Source: CAZQVA01 sp964596685 (GTDB lineage Bacteria; Chlamydiota; Chlamydiia; Chlamydiales; VFKH01). From it: a DNA stretch of 46,084 bases. The position numbers were made by a program, and so were the translations under genes. Each line of letters starts with the position of its first letter. Within the stretch, counting starts at the first letter, position 1. Below, in pieces: positions 40,829 to 46,084 of this stretch. The stretch lies in assembly GCA_964596685.1 (NCBI GenBank), contig CAZQVA010000017.1, positions 1 to 46,084 on the forward strand, in the 5' to 3' direction. The notes beneath the pieces were generated by a model, which saw only the letters and a program-made list of their open reading frames with translations, was not told the origin of the DNA and made no database searches.

Positions 40829-41923
40829 ATGGGGCCCTCTCCCATTAGTCTTTACATTCACGTCCCTTTTTGCACAAAGAAGTGTCCCTACTGCCACTTC
40901 TTTGTGATTCCGCACACCTCTGCCCATGAAAGACGGTATTTGCTCGCATTAGAAAAGGAGATGGACCTTATCTGTCCATTTTTAGAAAACAGAGAACTTA
41001 TTTCCCTTTATTTTGGCGGGGGAACTCCTTCTCTTTTAGATCCTAGCACCCTCGCAAGTATTATCGCAAAATATTCTACCGCCAAAGAAATCACTCTTGA
41101 AATCAATCCAGAGCGCATTACTCTTGAAAAACTCCGAGCATTTAAAGAAGCGGGGATCAATCGAGCGAGTTTTGGAGTCCAATCTTTTGATAAAGACCTT
41201 CTAAAGGTCTTAGGGCGTGAGCACTCTGCTAAAGATGCGATATGTGCAGTAGAAATGTGTCAACAAGCGGGTATTGATAACATCTCCATCGATCTTATGT
41301 ATGATCTGCCCCATCAAACTCTGGATAGCTGGAAGTATTCTCTAGATCAAGCCATTAAGCTTCCCATTACCCACCTGTCTCTTTATAACCTCACCATTGA
41401 ACCGCACACTTCCTACTTTAAAAATGAGGCGCGCCTAAGACCGTATCAACCCTCTGAAGAGGACAGCGCAGCCATGTATCTTTTAGCCCAAGAAGTCTTC
41501 TCCTCGAATGGATTTGAGCAATATGAGATCTCTGCCTTTGCACGAGATGGGCGCATTTCACTTCACAATACTGGTTACTGGCAGGCACGCGATTTTATTG
41601 GCTTGGGCCCCTCTGCATTCAGTGATTATCAAAAGGAGCGTTGGCGCAATGTGGCACATTTGGAAAGATATTGCAAAGCGCTCTTTTCTGGACAATCTCC
41701 CATTGATATGCGGGAAAAACTTTCTTTAGAAAGACGTTTTCGTGAAGAACTAGTCATTGCTCTACGTCTTCTAAAGGGAGTCGATATTCAATTAGATGAT
41801 CTTCTTGCAAAGAGTGTTGCAAAGTTAGAAGCTCAAAAGTTGCTGACCTACCAGAATTCACACTTGCAACTGACTGCACGCGGCGTGCTCTTTTATGACG
41901 AAGTTGCTGCAGAGCTAATTTAA
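40829..41923 (+). CDS. hemW: HemW-type radical SAM protein (oxygen-independent coproporphyrinogen oxidase-like)
   Basis: 364 residues from ATG 40829 (TTG one codon earlier is possible). Radical SAM cluster motif CX3CX2C: HVPFCTKKCPYCHF with C15, C19 and C22. YFGGGTPSLLD, EINPERIT, INRASFGVQSFDKDLLKVLGR and ISIDLMYDLPHQT are the usual HemN/HemW blocks. The sequence after the cluster (CHFF, not CxxCxC) places it with HemW, a heme-binding/chaperone protein, rather than the true HemN oxidase. Its stop overlaps the convergent aas stop. Confidence 0.88.
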   Translation: MGPSPISLYIHVPFCTKKCPYCHFFVIPHTSAHERRYLLALEKEMDLICPFLENRELISLYFGGGTPSLLDPSTLASIIAKYSTAKEITLEINPERITLEKLRAFKEAGINRASFGVQSFDKDLLKVLGREHSAKDAICAVEMCQQAGIDNISIDLMYDLPHQTLDSWKYSLDQAIKLPITHLSLYNLTIEPHTSYFKNEARLRPYQPSEEDSAAMYLLAQEVFSSNGFEQYEISAFARDGRISLHNTGYWQARDFIGLGPSAFSDYQKERWRNVAHLERYCKALFSGQSPIDMREKLSLERRFREELVIALRLLKGVDIQLDDLLAKSVAKLEAQKLLTYQNSHLQLTARGVLFYDEVAAELI

Positions 41924-44496
41924 AATCCAGTCAAGAGATTATAATTGATTTTCCCCGTCCCCAAAAGAGGGATTTCTGCAAGGCGACGCACTTCATCTAT
42001 TTTAACCAGTCGACTAAAGCCAGCCTTCAGCAAACAATCATTGACGGTTTGACGATCAAGGGGCAGAGTGGTGACAAGAATCAACTGACAACGCGCTTCA
42101 GTTTCTTTAGGCACAATCGCTAGAACAGGTTCTTGGATCTCTGGCGCAAGTGCGTGCAAAAGAGCATTTTCTACTCCTAGCAAGTTAATCATCTCAGCAC
42201 CCATTTTCACAAAACGCTTCAAACGCCCCACCAAGATAAGATGACAAGAAGGGAGCATATATCCTAAATCCCCCGTCATATACCATTCTTCCTCATTGAT
42301 CTTCAAAAATGGAGAGGGAATAGCCGTTTGATTGAGATACCCATGAAAAACATTTGGTCCACGAACAATGACTAAGCCCTGCTCCCCAAGAGGAACTTCC
42401 TGATGAGTTTCGGGGTGCACAATCTTCATCTCAACCCCAGGTAGTGGACGGCCAACACCAAAGGCTTTTTCATTAGGGCGATTCAGCGTCAAAATAGGCG
42501 AACACTCTGTAATGCCATAGCCTTCGAGCAGGGTGAGTTGCCGCGACTGAATGATCGCGGAAAGCGCATCTGGAATACGTTCTGCACCACTAATCACATA
42601 GCGCAAACTAGGAATTCCCTCTTGCGGCAGACGTTGCATAATGGCTTGTAAGAAAGTCGGCGCGCCACACATCAAAGTGACTTTGGCCGCTAAAGCCGCT
42701 CGTACAAGACGCATTGCATCCGTGGGATCGGGAACAAAGACGGCACGAATACCGGCAAGAAGAGGCAAAAGACCTGTAATAGAAAATCCAAAAGAGTGGA
42801 AAGGGGGTAAAAAGGAGAGCATCACATCTTCTGCTTGCAGGGGCAGTGACGCAAGAGCAGCCCGTTGATTTTCTGCAATATTTGCAAAGGTAAGGGGCAC
42901 CGCTTTTGGTTTACCTTCTGTACCACTGGTAAAGAGGACAACCGCTTCCTGAGTGGAATCACCACGATATTCTTTTTTTGACCGGATGAATCCCTGAAGC
43001 TTTTGCCACAAAGAGATTTGGCTTTTAATATTTTCTAAAAAGAGGAGGCTATTTTCAATGCCAACAATGTCCATACTCTTGGCTGCGCGAAGGAATTTTT
43101 CCGATGTCACTACGCGGCGCACGCCCGTCAATTGCAACGTTTCGTTAACATAGCGATGTCCAAGTGTCCAGTTGACCATAACGGGAACCTTTCCTGCCAT
43201 CCATATCGCAAGCACAAGAATATTCGCCATCATCGTTGCTGGCAAAAGAACACCAATACGATCTTCAGGAAATTGTAAAAGATATTCTGACAAAACTGAT
43301 GCCGCGCGGTGCACCATTTGATAACTCCACATCTTGCCCGTGTCATCAGCACCAGCAATGAGAGCTGGTGTAGCTCTTGCTCTATCGACAAAAAGTTCAA
43401 GCAAATGATTGGAAGTTCCATAAGCACTTGCTAATCGCTTTTCACTAGGCCAGGCAAGTGATTTTATGCTGATCTCTGTGGGGTGTTCTATTGCCAATAA
43501 CTCGTAAAGACGCCCTACCGTTGTTAATTCTTCTGGCCGTATCTGGCGCGTATCAAAGTGGTCTCCTAAACTTGCTAAAAGGTCAATCATGTCAAGAGAA
43601 TCAAGGCCTAAGTCATCTATTAAATCGAGATCGGGTGCTATGTCATTGCGTTTAGAGAGATGAGATATCACTTCATTCACAATTGCTTTCTCAGCAGCAG
43701 TCAATGTGCGCACCTCTTTTCGCAACTGGTCAGATGTAGACTTCCAGAGAGTTGGCACTTGTTTGGACCACCACTTTTCAGGAACAAGATACAAGGGTTC
43801 TATAGTGCGATTGTACCATTGTTCCAGAGCTTGATTAAAAGCCATCTTCTCTTGGAGAGGCAAATTCTTGAGCACTTCGAAGGTTATTTTTACCTTTCTT
43901 TTGGGCGAAAAAAATAGGCCATTTTTTACTAAATTGAGTGCTGCATGCTTTAAGGAGTACTGTAAACGGGATGTGGGACCCATGACCACTTTTGAAAAAG
44001 AACTACCCCATAAACCTTGCGTCCTTATGCCAACTATAGTTGCTTTTGGTGCATTTGTCGCAATAAAATAGGCAGCTAAAGCTCCTCCGATTTCTTCTTT
44101 AGGTGAACGTTTTAAACGCCCCGAAGGATAAACGATAAAGTTTTTTCCTCGCTCCAATCCTCTAACGATTTTTTCAAGCGACTTTTGTGCCATCAGTCGC
44201 GTGTATTCATTGCCTCCTGTATCAAAATCAGGCATGGCTATTGCGCCGACGCGACGAAGCACCCAACCAACTACAGGCATAGTGAACATCGTTTCAGTTG
44301 CCAGAGGAATGGGGCCGTGTGATTTATCCAAAAGGAGCATTAATAAAGCTGGATCAAGCGCAGAGACATGATTGGGCAAAAAAAGAACAGAATGTGTTTC
44401 ATTTAGCCCCTGCAAACCATCCACAGTGACACGATAGCGACAAAAAAAGTATAAACGCACTAAAGAGCGCAAGAAAAAACGAAACATACGCACCAT
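41920..44496 (-). CDS. aas: Acyltransferase - acyl carrier - acyl-ACP synthetase fusion (Aas-like)
   Basis: 858 residues with three domains. 1-245: PlsC/LPLAT acyltransferase with NHVSALDP (H43, D48), and YPSGRLKR. About 260-345: an acyl carrier domain, LIDDLGLDSLDMIDLLASL, with the phosphopantetheine Ser at 300. About 360-858: AMP-forming acyl activating domain with VVLFTSGTEGKPKAVPLTF, GYGITECSPI, WYMTGDLGYM and the C-terminal GTGKINYN (catalytic Lys). In E. coli Aas the acyltransferase and synthetase are fused without an internal carrier; here the carrier sits between them, so activated acyl groups may be handed over within one protein. Likely function: salvage of host fatty acids and lysophospholipids. 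Confidence 0.9.
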   Translation of the reverse strand: MVRMFRFFLRSLVRLYFFCRYRVTVDGLQGLNETHSVLFLPNHVSALDPALLMLLLDKSHGPIPLATETMFTMPVVGWVLRRVGAIAMPDFDTGGNEYTRLMAQKSLEKIVRGLERGKNFIVYPSGRLKRSPKEEIGGALAAYFIATNAPKATIVGIRTQGLWGSSFSKVVMGPTSRLQYSLKHAALNLVKNGLFFSPKRKVKITFEVLKNLPLQEKMAFNQALEQWYNRTIEPLYLVPEKWWSKQVPTLWKSTSDQLRKEVRTLTAAEKAIVNEVISHLSKRNDIAPDLDLIDDLGLDSLDMIDLLASLGDHFDTRQIRPEELTTVGRLYELLAIEHPTEISIKSLAWPSEKRLASAYGTSNHLLELFVDRARATPALIAGADDTGKMWSYQMVHRAASVLSEYLLQFPEDRIGVLLPATMMANILVLAIWMAGKVPVMVNWTLGHRYVNETLQLTGVRRVVTSEKFLRAAKSMDIVGIENSLLFLENIKSQISLWQKLQGFIRSKKEYRGDSTQEAVVLFTSGTEGKPKAVPLTFANIAENQRAALASLPLQAEDVMLSFLPPFHSFGFSITGLLPLLAGIRAVFVPDPTDAMRLVRAALAAKVTLMCGAPTFLQAIMQRLPQEGIPSLRYVISGAERIPDALSAIIQSRQLTLLEGYGITECSPILTLNRPNEKAFGVGRPLPGVEMKIVHPETHQEVPLGEQGLVIVRGPNVFHGYLNQTAIPSPFLKINEEEWYMTGDLGYMLPSCHLILVGRLKRFVKMGAEMINLLGVENALLHALAPEIQEPVLAIVPKETEARCQLILVTTLPLDRQTVNDCLLKAGFSRLVKIDEVRRLAEIPLLGTGKINYNLLTGF

Positions 44497-44638
44497 CGTA
44501 ACAGAAGTCTATGTTTTCCTCATCTGATCTTTCATTTTGTAAAAGGGTCTTATTGTGTTAATACCCTGACAAAAAGCCGCTAACCAATAGAGCAGAGATT
44601 GGCCAGCTTAAAAGTAAAGAAAGTAGTAGTGAAGCGTT
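44497..44638. other. Intergenic region between aas and the hydrolase gene
   Basis: 142 bases without a reading frame. A small stem AGGGT/ACCCT (44544-44548 with 44563-44567) is present; the stretch 44541-44585 partly resembles 45601-45631 on the other side of the hydrolase gene (see findings). Confidence 0.5.
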
Positions 44639-45490
44639 TTATTTGTTTTTACGAGCTGCTTTCATAGCGCCAGAAATATTAAAACCATTGTAAAAAACAA
44701 AGCCCGGATCTTGTATGTTGTACTCCATCAAGTACAACTCCTTAGCAACTGCTTGATCAACGGCACATATAATTTCTGGAATATGCCGCACAACAGAATG
44801 ACAAAAATCGGTATGAGCTAATCGTTTACCATTAACTTTAACCAGCACTTGAAAACAATTTGATGACTCAGCTGCTTCAAATGTACGAGCTGGCCAATAT
44901 CGCTTGCCTTCATACTGATAAAAATCTAATTTTTGAATTAGATCAAAAGTTGAGTATAAAACATAGCTACGAGAAATTCCTGGGTGATTAATCAAATTTT
45001 CAGTAACTTTTTGAACGGGGCAAGCAAGTAGAACTAATTCTAATTCTATGTTGCATCCTTCAAAAAAGGGCAACTCTTGTAGCATACATAAAGCAACATT
45101 GCCACCATGAGAATGCGTGATAATGCGCAAAACTGGATACTGACCAAACTGTTCATAATATTTTGTTAAGACATTTTTAATTGCTTCATACAATTCATGC
45201 CCAGCTTTTTGACGCACGGTAAAATCAATTTTACCCGACCAGCCAAACGTATAATAATGATCTAGTTTAAAACGTAAATCACCGCTTTTGCATAATAATT
45301 GCGCATCTTTAACAAACAACGACTCTGCCGGCAGCTCACTGATGTGATGCAATCCGCGGTGACAATACCAAATATTTTTAGACAATAATTTAGTTGCATG
45401 TTGAGAGCCATGAACATATACCGTTATCGGTGGTAAAGCACATAGAGACACCTGAACAAACAATAAAGAAAAAATGATTTTTATGTTCAT
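44639..45490 (-). CDS. Secreted alpha/beta hydrolase-like protein
   Basis: 283 residues with a signal peptide (MNIKIIFSLLFVQVSLCAL, cleavage near residue 18). VYVHGSQ matches the oxyanion HG segment and RIITHSHGGNVALCML the nucleophile elbow, with S127 (H-S-H-G-G; the usual first Gly is Thr). The catalytic His may be in one of several later HS or HT segments (e.g. LAHTDFCHSV). Substrate unknown; lipase or esterase is possible. Its base composition is visibly more AT-rich than the neighbouring aas gene, which suggests transfer from another AT-rich intracellular lineage (inference). Confidence 0.7.
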   Translation of the reverse strand: MNIKIIFSLLFVQVSLCALPPITVYVHGSQHATKLLSKNIWYCHRGLHHISELPAESLFVKDAQLLCKSGDLRFKLDHYYTFGWSGKIDFTVRQKAGHELYEAIKNVLTKYYEQFGQYPVLRIITHSHGGNVALCMLQELPFFEGCNIELELVLLACPVQKVTENLINHPGISRSYVLYSTFDLIQKLDFYQYEGKRYWPARTFEAAESSNCFQVLVKVNGKRLAHTDFCHSVVRHIPEIICAVDQAVAKELYLMEYNIQDPGFVFYNGFNISGAMKAARKNK

Positions 45491-45502
45491 ATTAATCTAA
45501 AT

Positions 45503-45738
45503 TTAATGCGTTTTAAAATTCAACAAAACGTGTACTTTATCTTGTTGTTCGCCAAAGCGATGTGCTGGACGCACTTTACTTGAATACCAACCGCATGTAT
45601 AAAAGGTCTTGTTGCATAAATGCCGCTAACCGTCTCTAAAGTGGGCAACCCCTCTAGTCCCACTGGCATAAAGTGACTCACAATTTCAAAGCCAGATTTT
45701 GATTCAGCGGGAGCGACTATTTGGGTAAAACCATTCTG
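45503..45738 (-). pseudogene. Broken coding remnant between the ankyrin and hydrolase genes
   Basis: Two minus-strand frames look coding and join at 45601: the upstream part (45738-45602) reads QNGFTQIVAPAESKSGFEIV, then SHFMPVGLEGLPTLETVSGI and YATRPF; the downstream part (45601-45503) reads YTCGWYSSKVRPAHRFGEQQ then DKVHVLLNFKTH and stops. A single lost base in the TTTT run (45601-45604) would connect them. No start codon is found and its 5' end overlaps the ankyrin gene. Family not recognised. The join could also be the boundary of an inserted sequence rather than one old gene. Confidence 0.4.
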
Positions 45739-46084
45739 CTAAGATCTGTTTGTCAGCATCACTAGTTTCATCAAAAGCTGTTTTTCCTCTTTTATTAGTT
45801 TTATTGACATCGATGCCTTCAGTAGCAAGGAGAGCTTTCACAACATCTAGCTTGCCATTATTTGCTGCATAATGAAGAGGAGTCCATCCCCTATTATCAC
45901 CTTTATTGATGTCGACACCTTCAGTAGCAAGGAGAGTTTGTACAATATCTAACCAGTTATGCACTGTTGCATAATGAAGAAGAGTCCATCCCTCATTATC
46001 ACCTTTATTGACATCGATGCCTTTGATCCCAAGGAGAGCTTTCACAACATCTAGCTCGCCATCCTCTGCTACATAATGAGGAGC
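45704..46084 (-). CDS. Ankyrin repeat protein, 5' end outside the window
   Basis: The reading frame stays open to the window edge, so only the last ~126 residues are seen. Three to four ankyrin repeats of about 34 residues carry the consensus GWTPLHYAANNGKLDVVKAL, with an unusual TEG(V/I)D(I/V)NKGDN turn. The repeats are close in DNA sequence, showing recent duplication. The end, RGKTAFDETSDADKQIL then AEWFYPNSRSR, caps the array. Ankyrin proteins are common host-interaction factors in amoeba-associated bacteria. The last residues overlap the remnant described at 45503-45738. Confidence 0.88.
   Translation of the reverse strand, partial: APHYVAEDGELDVVKALLGIKGIDVNKGDNEGWTLLHYATVHNWLDIVQTLLATEGVDINKGDNRGWTPLHYAANNGKLDVVKALLATEGIDVNKTNKRGKTAFDETSDADKQILAEWFYPNSRSR

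Noticed and set aside
45601..45640. Terminal inverted repeat of an insertion sequence (GGTCTTGTTGCATAAAT)
   Set aside because: Resembles ends of some IS elements, but no inverted partner, target-site duplication or transposase is present; kept only as a possible direct repeat.
1..46084. tRNA or rRNA genes
   Set aside because: Intergenic regions were scanned by eye for cloverleaf and TTCGA-type T-loops; none was convincing.

Overview
The window comes from a chlamydia-related bacterium (order Parachlamydiales or a relative), not from a classical Chlamydiaceae species. The signs are a chlamydial gene set (zwf-pgl, a PP2C phosphatase next to a NifS-like desulfurase, a CT260-like chaperone next to a DnaQ-like exonuclease, a CT053-like gene next to hemW, and an Aas-type acyltransferase/synthetase), a full-style menaquinone (men) cluster, which Chlamydiaceae lack because they use the futalosine route, and a high density of eukaryote-like effector candidates. 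The link to named C. trachomatis loci is from memory and was not searched.

Layout. 1-9200 is accessory. On the minus strand it carries three tandem nitrile-hydratase-leader-like (NHLP) RiPP precursor genes, then a membrane protein, a lipoprotein, bioY and the start of an Rpn/YhgA-like nuclease. On the plus strand it carries a protein of repeated tryptophan-rich, Myb/SANT-like units broken by an assembly gap, a fragment of a group II intron, and an AbiEi/AbiEii toxin-antitoxin pair whose toxin has no normal start codon. A minus-strand RasGAP-like protein follows. 9295-21308 is an RlmL-like rRNA methyltransferase followed by menF, a 1591-residue protein with an N-terminal nucleotidyltransferase motif, then menD-menB-menA-menC-menE with overlapping or nearly touching ends. 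21270-23465 is the metNIQ methionine importer on the minus strand, convergent with menE.

23511-30030 (minus) holds a 1526-residue unrecognised helical protein with a clear promoter and terminator, a long inverted repeat, and an FAD/NAD(P)-binding protein. 30146-31889 (plus) is a tight operon of a FliO-like protein, a small lipoprotein, a type III chaperone-like protein and a DnaQ-like exonuclease. 31957-39188 continues with zwf-pgl, an LRR-NEL (IpaH/SspH-type) E3 ubiquitin ligase, a serpin, the PP2C phosphatase and the cysteine desulfurase. 39166-44496 holds a hypothetical protein, a perfect 29-bp inverted repeat, a small acidic coiled-coil protein, hemW, and an acyltransferase-ACP-acyl-ACP synthetase fusion. 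44497-46084 is AT-rich and decayed: a secreted alpha/beta hydrolase, a broken gene remnant and an incomplete ankyrin protein.

Working together: the men genes supply menaquinone for respiration (menH and menI are not here), zwf-pgl feed NADPH and pentoses, BioY and MetNIQ import biotin and methionine, and Aas activates scavenged fatty acids. Host-facing candidates (NEL ligase, RasGAP-like, serpin, ankyrin, Myb-like repeat protein) would rely on the type III system hinted at by the FliO-like and chaperone genes. The best candidate for an undescribed system is the NHLP precursor trio at 2402-3735, which has no recognisable maturation enzyme beside it in this window.
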